Shown in pieces: positions 48,941 to 61,462 of a stretch of DNA of 64,000 bases (positions are counted from its first letter, which is position 1; every line of letters starts with the position of its first letter). The translations under genes and the position numbers were made by a program. The notes beneath the pieces are model-generated. The model was not told the DNA's origin and did no database searches. It was given only the letters and a program-made list of their open reading frames with translations. Source of the DNA: Pipra filicauda (Eukaryota > Chordata > Aves > Passeriformes > Pipridae); contig NW_024104998.1 of the NCBI RefSeq assembly GCF_003945595.2, positions 3,157,790-3,221,789 of the forward strand, read 5' to 3'.

Positions 48941-51900
48941 CCCAAATAGAAGTTAGAAGTTTATTAATATGACTAGACTCTCATCCAAGAAGAAAGGAAA
49001 GGTGAAATCATCCCAGAGGACTTCAGATTTTCTTCTAAATGATGCAACTATTCATCCAAACTAAAGCATTTCAACACTTTGATGAGTTTGTGAGACTTTG
49101 CTGAGAAAACATGAAGGACATTTCTTTGAAAGATTGTCTTCTCTCTGGACATCAGCACTCTGAATCCACAATTATTACAGCCTTTTCTAGCTTGAAGAAT
49201 TCTCTAAAGCCCAGCTTTCCAGGATCTCACTGATCTGCCTTGTTACCAGTATATCCATCTCTTTCTTCACCAAGAAGACATAATTTCCAAAACCTGAAAG
49301 TTCTTGTATTCCAGGGTTGCTTTTTTAGTGTCCTGAACTCATGTTCTGTAAATTTCTTTATTCACTGTTTTCTCCCTTGCAGATAGCAATTGGTTCCTCC
49401 CTGAATTTCACTATAAACTGTTTCTGTGTTGTGGTGGATTTCACACAAAACATGTGATGTTCTTTGAGTTTTGCTACTGTGTGTGATAGGAGATGCAAAA
49501 CAAGTATTATATCACAACACATTCTTACCAAAGACTCCAGTATGCTTCCTTTGCATTCAGGAATGGAGTTAAATCATTGTATATGTAGTCATAAAGTATT
49601 GCTTTCCCAGCTGCTGGTTGCTGCTCAGCAATGTTGAAAATCCAAGTTTGTAAGATAAAGGAAAAAAACAGAGTTTTCTCAGCCAAACCAAGATCGCTGC
49701 TTTATTCTAAAGATCATTGGGGCAACAAGAGCCTTCATGATCAAAAAGAATAGACTGAATTATGAGTTTAAAAAGAAATAAGAAGTTGTGATTGCCCAAA
49801 ATATCCCTTTTCAAGAAGTTATGGGTTTTGCTTTTTTTCTCTTAGATTGTTTTGGTTAGTTGATCAGACTTCATTAAGGAAGATATCCACATTTAGAAAT
49901 ATCAAATCAGGAAAATAAAGATGTATTCTTAAATTAAAAAGGAGGTTCCCAGGATTGTCTTCTGTCGCATGGACATTAAGCAAAATAAATTTACTAATTT
50001 TAATCTTTTGAGACTGCTGCATATCTGTTCATCTTCTACATAGTTGAAAATAAAATAATTGAGATTTTTCTTGTTTCAGAATTATAATATTGGGCTTGGC
50101 AAGCTGCAGATGGATAATTACACTGGAGATGTTAAATAGGTTTTAGAAACAAAATTGTAAATAATACAATCCAGAAGAATGATGGACTTATTAGCATATC
50201 ATTAAATTGCTTTTTCCCTGAGAGCCAAGCATATTTTTCATAGCTTACAAAAACTGTGTTGCCTAGCAGTAACACATGTGCTTAACATTTACAAAACCCA
50301 CAATATTTGACAATGGCATTAGGTTTATTTTGCAGGGAAAATTATGACAATATAGTTACAAATATCAGTAAGTTTATCACTTGATAACAAGATCATATGT
50401 ATAAAAACCAATCTTTTCTGAGTTAAACATTATGCAGACCTTTTGTTTCAACTTCCATTAGTTCTCTCACACTAAGATTCTTTCACTAATGTAATTTAAA
50501 CCATCTAACTCATTCTTATTAGTCTGAATTACTTTTTTTTGTTTAGATTTTGTATTGAATGAAAAGTCGAGTCATGTGAGATATGGTGTGGTTTTTTCAG
50601 AGCTACTGGTATCAACCAGAAAAAAATATGATTTTCTTTCTCAAGGAAAATAAACTTAGTCCAGAAATTCACAAAATGCACAAATAAAACCTGGACGACT
50701 TTGGTTTTCAGGTGAATGATGGGTGGCAGGGAGTTACAGGAAAGTTCATTTCATTTAACACAGTGACTGTGTATGGGAATGTAAGAGGTAGCACGCACCA
50801 CTGTTCCTACCCAAGACTGAAATGTCTGGCAAAATAGTTTACTTAAACAGAAGTGGTATTTATCAATAGGCCTTCAGGGCATTGAGCCAGCTGAGTCTCC
50901 CTAATCCAGCTATGTCTAAACTTCCTTGTGTTCAGACTTTGTTTATGATTAATTCCATAGGAGATTTTGTTGCAGTCACAATGCCATTTGTAAACCACAA
51001 CCCCAGATAGGACCCTATGGCTCAGGGAAATAATTTCAAGGATGTTCCACATCACAGTGCCCAAGAGGAAGAATATAGATAATTGCAGACTACATCTGCC
51101 TGTGTGACCCCGGCTTCAAAGATCCAACTTCATATCACATTGGAATGGAAACAAGATCCATTAAATATTTGTGCAGAACAGCAGGAAATATCATGAGCCT
51201 AATGCTGGGAGTAGTGAGATGAATAGAGCACATAGCAGATGCAGGTTTTAGTCCTTTCTCTGCCTTCTGAGTGACAGAGATTTAGATTTGAGGTCCTTCT
51301 GCCCTTTATTTATGTCTAGTGCCTTAACAGGTGAGCAACACTGGAAAGACAGTTGCTCCTCCCTTACAAAAACCTTTTTCAGTGAAGTAGCATACTTAGA
51401 TTAAATCCCATTGACAATATTTCAAAAATCTCTTGTTCTGTCTGATGTGCTGCAGAGTCCAGCTTTGAGAGGGAATTGGCCTTTCTTAGGACCAAGATAA
51501 GATGCAGTTTCTATCCTACAGAATTTTCCTGTAGAGTTAGGAGACACAAGACACCCCAATATTGCATCAACTTTTCAGGTGTCACAGCTGGTTTAGTGTG
51601 ATTTGCTAACCAGAAGGAATTTTTTCACTCTTCCCACATGGACATCCCCTGCACTTAGGCAAATCCCCTGTTATTGAACCTGAGGAACGTGGCTCTTCAG
51701 ATAAGATATAAAACGCAATGAGCAGCAGAACCTTCCTTGGGGTAGGCAAATGGAAGAGTTATCAAGATAAAGAGGAACCACAAAAGGCACAGAAGGACAC
51801 ATTAGCTGGATGTGCATTTCAGGTGAGACACTTTTCTAAACCTTTTTGCTTTATATGGAATATGTCATAGGGTCTTTTTCCCAAATTTGCCAGCTAGAAA

Positions 51901-53909
51901 GAATTGACCATTCATTGTTCTTCAACTTCAAATGGAGTACAGGGTGAAAAAGGCAGACCTCGATTCACCATATAGCTTCATAATTTAATGCTTTGAATAG
52001 AAATAACGCAGCATTACAAATCTAGGATTGAGCTCTTTCAAGAGGAGACAGGGGCTGAGGCAGAGCATGAAGAAACATGATATACAGTGTGGAGTCACCA
52101 AGAATAATCTGTGGTTATAGTTCTTACGTTTTCTGTTTCACCTTTCAGTGTTTTTCCCTGTTGAATCTGTCATTAGTGAGTGTAGGTCTAGTAGCCTCAG
52201 CCTGAACAGCCATCCTGTACAGAAAGTAAGCTCATTAAAACAATATAAGAGCCTGAATGGATGAGAATTCAAAGGGTTAGTTGATCATTCAAGGTCTCAG
52301 CATCTTTCTCAAAGACTTTCACACCTATCCAGTTACTCAACGACTGCATCTGTGCTTCCCTAAGAATAAAACCCTGGCATACGTGAAGCATTCACGTGGA
52401 GTCAGTCTTAACATAATAAATACTGCAGTCAAGTCACATGATATTCTTTACTAAGTGTAAACATCCTTAAATACCTTTATGTAAACATCTCAGTCTAATT
52501 CTAATATTTCCAATTTTTTTCAAATTAAACATCTTCTAAATGCTATGCAAGCTAAACTTTGTTTTGAAATATGTAATGTGATGAATATGAATATCTTATT
52601 GGAAATTTATGTTTTTAAATCCTAAGTCCACCAGTTTTCTAAATATTGACACTACTGTATAAAGTATTAAAAATATCTATGATAAAAGTCAGAGGCAGAT
52701 CTACTGACACGACTGGGAGATACACGACTATGCACTAACTGGGCTTAGCACTCTCCGCTCTTGTGTGGCCAGATCTTCTCTTGGCAAATCTGTTGGAAAA
52801 TTTACAAATCGTCTACTGATGATACACTGACTCAAGAAAAACTCCGGAATGTATCCAATACAAATTCCTTTACTTGGTGGTAGGGACAGATGGATGTTGT
52901 GGTGAAGGTACTTTTGTGTGTTAAAGCAGATATAGCAAACAACGTTACATATGGTAGTCACATTGCCCAATGCACTGCAGGGAAATAGTTTGATAGTGTT
53001 GTGCTGCACATCATAAAGAAAAAAAAACAGAACAGAATAGAATACAATGGAATACAATGAACCAGAAGCCAACAAAGGTTGCAGCAATCTCATGCTGGCT
53101 ACTCTGTTGTTGTTGGTCAGTCGCAGAAGCAAAGCGCTGCAAAGGCAACATAGCTGCCTGCATCCCCTTTTTCATCACGCCCTACAGAAAGCATAGCTTC
53201 TCACTGTTAACAATATTTCCAAAGATCTAGTTTGTATTCATAGACTTAATCATTTCATGTGCCCTTGGTGCCTCTATTTTTATTGTAAAAAAGAAGGGGA
53301 GACAATATTGTGTCTCTCAAGCATCTCTCTGACTTCATTTCTTTTGATGAAAGGCTGTTGATTCAGGTGTTTGAGTGAACCTGTGAATATTCTTCTAAAT
53401 CAGGATTTCTTTAGTATCACTAAAATAAAAGTGAAATGCATGATTGTTTTCCCTATGCAAATCAGTGGTGAAATAGAAAATTATTCTGTTGTTATTTGCA
53501 AAAAAAACCAGTATAGGTATAATACTGTTATCAGGAGATGTGTGCTGGAATAGTTGCTTTGTACCTCCTAGATTCCATTTGTCTGCTGTCAACCTATACC
53601 TGCTGTAAAGCTTTAGACACTTTAAAAAAGAGAAAAAGATAACACAAATTATTCACATTAATTCCTTAAAATGAGTCACCATTAAAAGCTTAATTGTTTG
53701 CTGAGAGGATCCAAATTAGTGGACTTTGCAAGATCAAACAAAATTGAAGATATTTGTCCAAATTAAAATGGAAACATGCATCCAGAATATACCAAATGAA
53801 CATGTATGCTCCTGTAATAATAATTTTATTATCTTAAGCTTCCAGGCCAGACTTTTAATTATGACCCTTTATATCAGTGAAAACCATGTATTTGGGATTA
53901 AAAACCTAT

Positions 53910-53934
53910 GTCTTTAACTAGTCTAGTTAAAGAC
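53910..53934. repeat. 25-bp near-perfect palindrome
   Basis: GTCTTTAACTAG (53910-53921) and CTAGTTAAAGAC (53923-53934) are perfect 12-bp inverted arms around a single T. It is too long to be likely by chance in a window of this size. The TTAAC half-sites resemble those of homeodomain dimers (inference). Confidence 0.9.
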
Positions 53935-55129
53935 TGTGGTTTGATATATTTTATGCTACAACTTTTATAAAAACCAGAGAACACTTCTAATAACACTTTT
54001 CTAATTTCATGGTTCAGTGCACAGTCAGTAAAGATTTAAATAATTCAGAAAGAAAGCCTATTCTGTTTCTTTATTAGAAGTTTGAGTCAGGCAAATTCTT
54101 TGACATTTAATAGGTTTTTAACCCTTTTAATAACTTCTTATAATGAAATTTATTGGAGGTTGTTTTAAATAAAGGGTTATTATATTAGAGTGAATAGCAG
54201 TCAGTAGTTTTTTATGATTAGTTTTGAGACCTTGGCCCTGTGTGACTCAAAGGATATTAAAACATAAAGTAGAAAAGAATGTTAATAGTCACCAAATTAA
54301 CTGTGTACCAAGAAATATAGAAACTGTGTATTACTGCATTTTTGTCATTATGTGATCGTGCTATAAAATTTTGCAGTCGAATTTTGAGTATATAATTGCT
54401 TTAAAGGGGCTTAAGATCACTTACAGAATCAGTACTATATAAAACAACCTGAAGTGGTTTAATTTTTAACAGAATGATTTTGAAAAGATTAGAGTAGTAG
54501 ATTTAATAGGTATTCTTTTATTATTTTTAGTTTAGAGTTCCCTTTACATCTGAAGTTTCCACTCTTTAATTTTAAGATTGTTTTCCTAATCAACAGAAAT
54601 TTTGAGTCATCCTTTCATTTCATGCAGTGGGCATAGTATAAAAAATACACTTGTATACAGCACTAAAATATTCCCCAAATGCTCACTTACTTTAAAACAT
54701 AGTCTTCCATTACATAGTTAGCTGATACAGAAGAGAATTATAAAAATGAGAAGATGAAAACACACATCCCCTTCCTCTGTTAGGTGGTGCTTTGAGTTAT
54801 TCCTTTTAATGTGTTTTGAATGGTTCTCTGTGGTCATTTTATAGTAACCTTAGCTCTCATAACAAATCTTTGTTTAGCACTCTACTTATATATGAGCTAA
54901 AACAAGACTTGCTTGCAAATATGATTTCTACTGTAACTGAATGGAGACAGAGATCTAATAGTATGAGGACCTTTGGGTTTGATCAGTCTTCATTCATGAC
55001 AGGACATAAATACCACTTACCAGTTTTAGCCACTGTAATCAGTAAAGCCAAACTTCCTGTCAGATTTCAGGCCTCTAAATATTGGAGTCACTTTTTTTTT
55101 CTCTCTCTGTTGTATAAATACAAATTTTC

Positions 55130-55157
55130 AAGTTATCTCAAGTTTTAAGTTATCTCA
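55130..55157. repeat. Spaced 11-bp direct repeat
   Basis: AAGTTATCTCA occurs at 55130-55140 and again at 55147-55157. Confidence 0.9.
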
Positions 55158-55357
55158 TGAAATGGCATCACCGTGATGGAAAAAAACAGGTGAAACTGCA
55201 TAGTTTGCTTTTGATTTACTTTCTGGTAATCTAGGATCCTAACCTAAAACATGCAGTGAACAACCACAAGGTACTACTGCTTGATCATTGGTAAGAACTG
55301 AATTCTTAAATGGACATTTCTGTATTTTAGACACTCTTTTAAGTTTAGCTTTGATTA

Positions 55358-55533
55358 TATAGAATCATAGAGTGTCCTGAATTGGAAGGGACCCACAAGA
55401 ATCATCGAAGTCCTACACCTGGCCCTGCACAGGACCATCCCCAAGAGTCACACCATGTGCCTGAGAGCATTGTCCAAATGCATCTTGAACTCTGTCAGTC
55501 TCGTTGCTGTGACCACTTCCCTGGAGAGCCTGT
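55358..55533 (-). mobile_element. CR1 LINE 3' fragment, about 0.18 kb
   Basis: The + strand begins ATAGAATCATAGAGTGTCC and GAATTGGAAGGGACCCACAA, then CCTGGCCCTGCACAGGACCA, and ends near CCTGGAGAGCCTGTTCC. This is the reverse complement of the CR1 3' end with its octamer tail. It is severely 5'-truncated and antisense to TOX. Confidence 0.92.
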
Positions 55534-56959
55534 TCCTCATCTGTATGATGAATATTGCTTGAATTTTGTAGCACTAAATTCAGTTATGAGGCTTTTTGGT
55601 TTATCAGTTGTTTTGATTATAAATGGTGAGTGTTGTTTCCCAAACACAATTCTTTCTCAGTGTGCCTGCTCTCACAAACCTGTCTGGCAACGTAATATTA
55701 TCTTTTCTTCTCTCATGAAACCTTCACTTACAGAGTCGAGTGATTACGTAGGAATTAACTTTTTTTCTCTCTTTTTTAATGAGCATCTCTGGAAAACATC
55801 CTGCAGATGTGTATTGGCTTATATTAGAAGATAATTAAAACACCTAAAATAAAAGCAGTAAAATTTCTAAGTGAATCTCATGGCTTTTCAGAAGGTTGGC
55901 AGAATCAGGGCTAATGCTCCATTTTAATGTCACATTATTTGGGAACAGACAAACATTCAGGTTTAATATGGCAGAGGTAGTAGCACAAGTTTTCTGGGAA
56001 TATAAGTGACAATATTACTATTAAAAGAAACTTCTTCTACCTGCCAAAGAATGTCTGTGATACCTACATGGTGACTCCATTGGGTCATGCCAGTGAAGAA
56101 GGAAGCACACTATGGTTACCTCATAGATAACATTTAAGATCCGATGGGTTTTCTCCATTTTTTTTAATTAATTGATTTAACCATAGTTTCTTGTTGTCTG
56201 AAAAATTGTTACTCTCTGACTTACCTTGACCAGTTAGACAAGAAGCAAAAAACTATCAGCCACTTCTGCAGTGTCCGTCTACACAAGAGCGTTCAGCGAG
56301 TAGAAGACTAAGCAAAAATCATTGTAAGACCTGGTGGTGGTAATAGAAATAATGTCTGCTTTGCCTTGATATGAATTTGCTCAGAGTAGTGAGATATGTG
56401 ATCTTCACTTGCTTCAGTGAGTAAGCCCTGTGTATTTCTCCTTATGTTTTCATCCTTAAGGTTTTCATTTTCAGTGTGTAATCTCTAGTGTTTCTTGCAT
56501 GTACTTAGACCTGTTATATTTACCTCGATCTGTTCAGGCAACCTGTATTTCTTCTTTCATTTAATGATACCATTTATTACAAATGAATTTAAATAGGGAG
56601 GGACAATTGGGACCTGTGTGGCTTTTCGGAGAGATGTTGCCTCATGGTTATTAATTATAACAAGAAAAATAACGTGAATTATTTTGCTAACAGCAAAGTC
56701 CCCTTGAAACTGCCTGTCTAATGCTTCTTAGAAAACAATTATTTGCTTCCTAAAGCCACCTTCTGGGACATTAGTAAAGAGTCCTGCAATTTGGCTCTTT
56801 CTATATCTTGTATGAGTTAACCAGCTTGTATCAAAAAGGCAGATAATTCAATTTGGGTTTTTTTTTACTGCTATGTGCTATGTCCTTTGAGAGATGAAGT
56901 ATTCTATCTGAATGCTGTGTCAGATAAGAATTTCTATGTTTTGTGGACTTTGGAGCACA
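55534..56959. other. TOX: TOX intronic sequence, nothing recognised
   Basis: AT-rich sequence between two CR1 copies. A 150-codon open frame spanning 55382-55834 begins inside the CR1 and runs into the flank, so it is not taken as a gene. Confidence 0.6.
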
Positions 56960-57412
56960 GTATTTCAAGAAAGATGAAGGTTATTGGACGTAGTCCAGAG
57001 GACAGCAGGAAGAATGATCAGATGTGTAGAAAACACAGCATATGAACAAAGTCTTTCAATCTTCAGGTTTAGTTGTTTAGTCTAAAGAAAAAAAAAACCT
57101 GAAAGGAAATTCATAATAGCCTTCTAGTGTGTACAGAAAAGGAGAAAAACATTCCTTATGTCCACTGGGAGCAGAGCAAAAAGTAGTAGGTTTAAATTAC
57201 AACAAAGGAGATTTAGGTGAGACATTATGGAAAAAAGCCCTTTCCACTGTAAGGATAGTTAAGCACAAGAATTGCCCTAGGGAGGTTATGAAGGGGTTAG
57301 ACAAACATCTGTCAGAAATGATTTAGGTATAGCTAATCCTACTGTGAGATAGTGTTGGACTAAATAACCTTTTGAGGTCCCTTCTAGCACTATTTTCTGT
57401 GATTCTGTGATT
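56960..57412 (+). mobile_element. Old CR1 LINE 3' fragment, sense to TOX
   Basis: The + strand reads GTAGTCCAGAGGACAGCAGG (ORF2 C-terminal block). It continues through GGAGGTTATGAAGGGGTTAG, GTGTTGGACTAAATAACC and TTTTGAGGTCCCTTCTAGCA, and ends CTGTGATTCTGTGATTT. These are the CR1 3' region and its ATTCTGTG octamer tail, in the forward direction. Coding frames are ruined and an internal A-run (about 57085-57095) has grown. It is the only recognised CR1 in the window in the same direction as TOX. Confidence 0.88.
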
Positions 57413-58939
57413 TGGACACTGCACTCACATTGTCCTGCAGTAAGATGTTACTGTACAGGGATGATATCACTGTATTCTGCACTCCATGCTTTGCTTTGTT
57501 TTTACTTTAAGCTGATGGGCTGAACGATGCTCTGATGTTTAAAGCACTTAAGCTTAATTCTTAGTACCTCAGGAGCTTTGAGCAGGGCACTAGGAGCTCG
57601 CTTTCAGCCAGACAGCCCTGTTCTGGTTTTGCACTACCCACGTGTCAATAAGGGGTTTTGGTACACACCGTAGAATTAGTGACCTGTACTATGTCTTTTG
57701 ACTTGCAGTCAAACACTTACAGGGGTGAGTGCTCAGTTTCTGCCTATAAGCAAACTGGAAACAGAAAAAAAATCAGCTGTGAAAAGAAACTTCCCCATTA
57801 GTAAAATCAAAATAAAACCAGTCAGTTCTAAAGCTGAATATAACACAAGTTGTGAAACATCCTGGAACTGACAGATGGAGATTGATATAAAGTGACAGAT
57901 ATTATCATTATTAAATCATCAGAGAGACCATTGAAGACATCAGTCTAAGACTGTCCTTATCCTCTGTAACACTCAAAACTCTTTAACTTTGTTCTTCCAT
58001 TTGGCATACTGCCATCCATCAGGATTTGTATTCAGCTTTGCATTCGGCAGGAGTGTGTTTGCAGTGTTGCCTCTGTATAGTGAATGTGACCTCGGCACAA
58101 CTGCTCATCGGTGAGTTTTGTAAAACTCCATCTGGAGGAATAAGGAATAAGAAGCTTCTGATTTTGAAGTCGTTTAGAAGACATTTGTTATACTTTGCAC
58201 TTAATGCTTACAGAGTGTGTCTGATTAGTGACACTATTCCTGCAGAGACAAGTTGTCACATCTACTGAAACAGGGGCATAACATCACTCCTCAGCAATGA
58301 CCCAAGTGTGTGGTTTTCATGGATGAGTCTGTTCTTGAACCCAACAGAGAAGGTGGAACAGTTCTTGGTTTGTTGATCCTTTAGGAACCTGAAGGTTCAT
58401 CATCACGTGTTTTCCATGGTATAACCTCACAGCTTTTCACATTTATGTGGTTAGCTGCCTTGGGGGGCAGCAGGGAGGTTCTGGCTTAGCATCCAAAAGA
58501 GAACATGTATGTTAAACAAACTTGCTGTTTACACCTGATTTTCTGAAGGTCCCTGGTATTCATCTGATTTAAAAATTCAGAAGACAAACTGAATTCATGT
58601 CAAAATAAAATACTGGATTTTTTTCTACTGCACCACCTCATTTGCAGTCCTCAGAATTTCCCTAGTGAAGGGTTCTCTTGCAAATATATGTATATATGCA
58701 CGTGTGTGTTTTGTATGGGGATGCATTCAGTACATCAACAACAGTTGGTGTTGTATTATCTGAAAACACAGTCTATCTTCAGTGCTGGGCCTAAAATTGT
58801 GTCACATACTGTTTAAAAATATATGTTTTTTTAAAGACAACAAACACAGAATGTTCTGAATCCAATATTATCTATATCTGGTAATATTTGTAGTTCATAT
58901 GAAGAGTTTTTAATAAAGGAGAAATCTTTTTGAATAAAG
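57413..58939. other. TOX: TOX intronic sequence, nothing recognised
   Basis: Unique AT-rich sequence with a short TATATG/CACGTGTGTG simple stretch near 58680-58710. No exon or convincing open frame was seen. Confidence 0.6.
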
Positions 58940-59155
58940 CAGAATAACAGAAGGGGTAAGGTTGGAAGGGACCACAGTGGGTCATCTGGTCCAACCAAGA
59001 GTCATCCTAGAGCACATGGCACTGGATTGTGTCCAGGCAGTTCCTGAATATCTCCAGTGAGGGAGTCTCCACAACCTCTCTGGGCAACCTGTTCCAGTGC
59101 TCAGTCACCCACACTGAAAAGTTCCTCCTTATGTTCAGATGGAACTTTCTGTGTG
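58940..59155 (-). mobile_element. CR1 LINE 3' fragment, about 0.2 kb
   Basis: The + strand reads AAGGTTGGAAGGGACCACAG, then GGTCATCTGGTCCAACC, CACAACCTCTCTGGGCAACC and GTTCCAGTGCTCAGTCACCC, and ends near AACTTTCTGTG. This is the reverse complement of the CR1 3' end. Its phrases are less decayed than those of the other small copies. Antisense to TOX. Confidence 0.93.
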
Positions 59156-59344
59156 TCAGTTAGAGCAATTGTGTTATATTTTACTTGAGGAAAAGTAATT
59201 AAAATAGTAACTTTTGCCCTGCTTTTAGAGGTAGATAATTTGCAAGTTCATTCAAAATAGGAGTTAGGAGTATCAGATGGTGCTTGTTTCCTTTCTAGAG
59301 TTTGTAAAATCATTACAATGCTTATTAAAAAGCAGTCATGCTTT

Positions 59345-59700
59345 TCAGGCAGGGTTTATTCAGCATCATGAAATCCTGCCCCATGAAAACACAAGGAATT
59401 TGCAAGCAGGGCAGCGTGGGCTCAGCTCCTTCAGGGTGGAGGGTCCCTGGCGAGGGCACACACCCATGCTGAAGCATGAGCACCACAGACAGGTTGAAGG
59501 GAGGGTCTTGGGGAGGGTTTTGCCTCCCTGTGCCCAGCATGTGAGGGACTGTATGGATTTCCATCCCCTACCCACCTGCCTCGAGCTGGCCAAGAGGACT
59601 TTGAGAACCCACACTTCTGTTCCACATTCCCCAACTGCTGCCCGGCTCAGTAGCTGGATCCAGAGCAAAATGGCCGAGCAGGAATTACAGCTTCATGGGC
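59345..59700. other. GC-rich island with a 179-codon open frame (59277-59816, + strand)
   Basis: By eye this patch is markedly GC-richer than the surrounding intron (GGGTCCCTGGCGAGGGCACA, GGGAGGGTCTTGGGGAGGG). An ATG-started frame of 179 codons crosses it on the + strand, and frames of 79 and 100 codons are open on the other strand. The predicted protein shows no domain, signal peptide or family that I recognise. The likeliest reading is an unclassified repeat or GC-rich non-coding sequence that lacks stops because of its composition. A lineage-specific gene is possible but unsupported. Confidence 0.3.
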
Positions 59701-59816
59701 ACAACTGGTTTGGTGCAGGTTGCCTGCTAGAGGCAGAGATAATGATATCTTTCGAGGCTAATATGCTTGGCAAGGAGGGAAGGGACCAAGAAATCAGTAG
59801 TAATTTAAGAATATAA

Positions 59817-61462
59817 AGGATTCAAATTTCAGCCTTCAATTGGTTTTATCCACTGTGGTCTCTCTGCTCCTTTCCTCTGGTGCTTTAGTAATCATTAAAT
59901 GAAGTGGAAAAACATGTTTGTATCAATAACTCTTTTTTACCAAAAACTATTAATTTCTAAAGTAACATAAATACAGTTATAATTGGGATGTCACATTGTC
60001 ATAAGCCATTTCAAATACTTTTCAGAGACACAAGTACAGGTAAAGTGGTAAGTATGCCATAACTAATGGTATTATTAGTTTGATTTCCTGCCAATCAGTC
60101 ACCTTTACAAAAATCAATCCCCAAGTTCATAAAAAATCTCCCTAAAATTGATACATTTTTACACTATCAATAATAAGAGAAAAGGTGAAGTTACAGGTTT
60201 ATCTTTACTTTTTTCCTTGCATTACTGGTTAAAAGGTATCTTACAGATTGCTGTGATATATAGGAGTGTGTGTATGAGCAAGACATAGGTTATAGAAGTC
60301 ACAAGTTATAAAAAGTTTTAAAAAAATAAAATCTGAGTGATCTATAGACAATTCACATGACATGTCTAACAAAGACTGTCCATAGAATAAATGTGGCTAC
60401 GTTAATATATTGAACCATTAACACATGTCCTCATCTTAATGGAACTTACACAATCGTAGCTACTGTCAGATTCCATTTCATATATACAGCATGTTTGTCT
60501 GAGGCACAGAAAGACAACTATATCCATTTCGTTTAAGCTCTGAATTGACACTTCAATTTTAAATCAACCACAGAACACCTTAGCTTAAATCTGAGCTTTT
60601 CTCTGATACTCTTTCCTATTTGTTGTGTTTCTGTATGAGTATACTGAAAAGATGTTACAGACAATCTGCTGAGGTCTGTGTATATGTGCATTTGACCTCT
60701 GGACAAGAAAGGAGTTTCATCCTCCAGTGCTTTTAATTCTTATCCTTGCAGAGACTGAATTTGTTGCTTGCATTAAAATAGTATGTCTCGTTGATGCTAA
60801 GAAGCGGTGACCCACATAGCACAATGGATTCATTTGTCAATCCTGCAATTTCCAAGCTTTCTGTTCATATATGTCTTAGCAGTAAATCAACTCAGAAATC
60901 ATTTAATAAGTCTATCAATGCATTCTTCTTGTCAGTGGTCTGAATCCTGAAAAGTCCAGTATCTCATTGGGTAGCACCAGGCAAAAAAGATTTGGACCTA
61001 ATACTAGATATTCAGACTCAGAAAACTGCAGCTCCCAAAATCACAACTCACAAACACAAAAAATCCTATGTTAAAAAAGCAGGATCTGGAAATTGTCTTG
61101 AATTTTGAGGATGTTCATGTTCTGATCTAGGTCTGAACTTCAGAGTTCTAACCGTTAGCACTTCGAAAATACTCTACATGCAGTTAAAGAAAGCAGTGCC
61201 CTTTTGTTCCCCCGTGAGAAAAAAAAATTCATTGCTTTTTTGCTATTCCCAAGGGCTGCAACTAGATCCTGAGTAGTTTATAACAGTCAGTGTTATGCAA
61301 ATGTCAATCATATCCTTACTCTGTTTATTTCCAGTATTTACATGTTTATTTAAGTACTTCCATTTCCTTTAAGCCTTACCTAGCCTATCAGGCCAACTGA
61401 GGTCTAAAGGAACAGAACACTTTATTAGTGATATGCTTAATACAGTTTTTTTCCTCTTGTAG
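59817..61462. other. TOX: TOX intronic sequence up to the exon acceptor
   Basis: AT-rich sequence, ending in the polypyrimidine tract and TTGTAG acceptor of the 61463 exon. A small inverted repeat AACTAAT/ATTAGTT lies at 60061-60080. No other feature was recognised. Confidence 0.6.

Larger units (their letters stand above)
29171..55357. other. TOX: TOX intron, central 26 kb: no recognised interspersed repeat or gene
   Basis: Unique, AT-rich intron sequence. Items noted: purine tracts (30045-30095, 31381-31416), an X-box-like palindrome (32964-32978), a possible LTR-like scrap (about 33937-34060), an 18-base A-run (35734-35751), a 24-bp tandem pair (48893-48940), a near-perfect palindrome (53910-53934) and a spaced 11-bp repeat (55130-55157). 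Open frames up to 134 codons (52728-53132, minus strand) resemble nothing known. The lack of CR1 in such a long stretch fits the intron of a developmental regulator containing conserved elements (inference). Confidence 0.6.
17671..61462 (+). other. TOX: TOX intron, 43.8 kb
   Basis: The sequence between the two TOX exons begins GTAAGC and ends TTGTAG, giving a canonical GT-AG intron of 43,792 bases in phase 0. It holds CR1 copies near 28.9, 55.4, 57.0 and 58.9 kb, simple repeats, and long AT-rich unique sequence. No further exon was recognised inside it. Confidence 0.93.

Noticed and set aside
52728..53132. 134-codon open frame on the minus strand with a hydrophobic stretch
   Set aside because: No family recognised. 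The hydrophobic part comes from an A-rich/T-rich low-complexity run; no supporting context.
55382..55834. 150-codon open frame on the + strand
   Set aside because: Starts inside an antisense CR1 fragment and runs into unrelated flank, so it is not a plausible gene.
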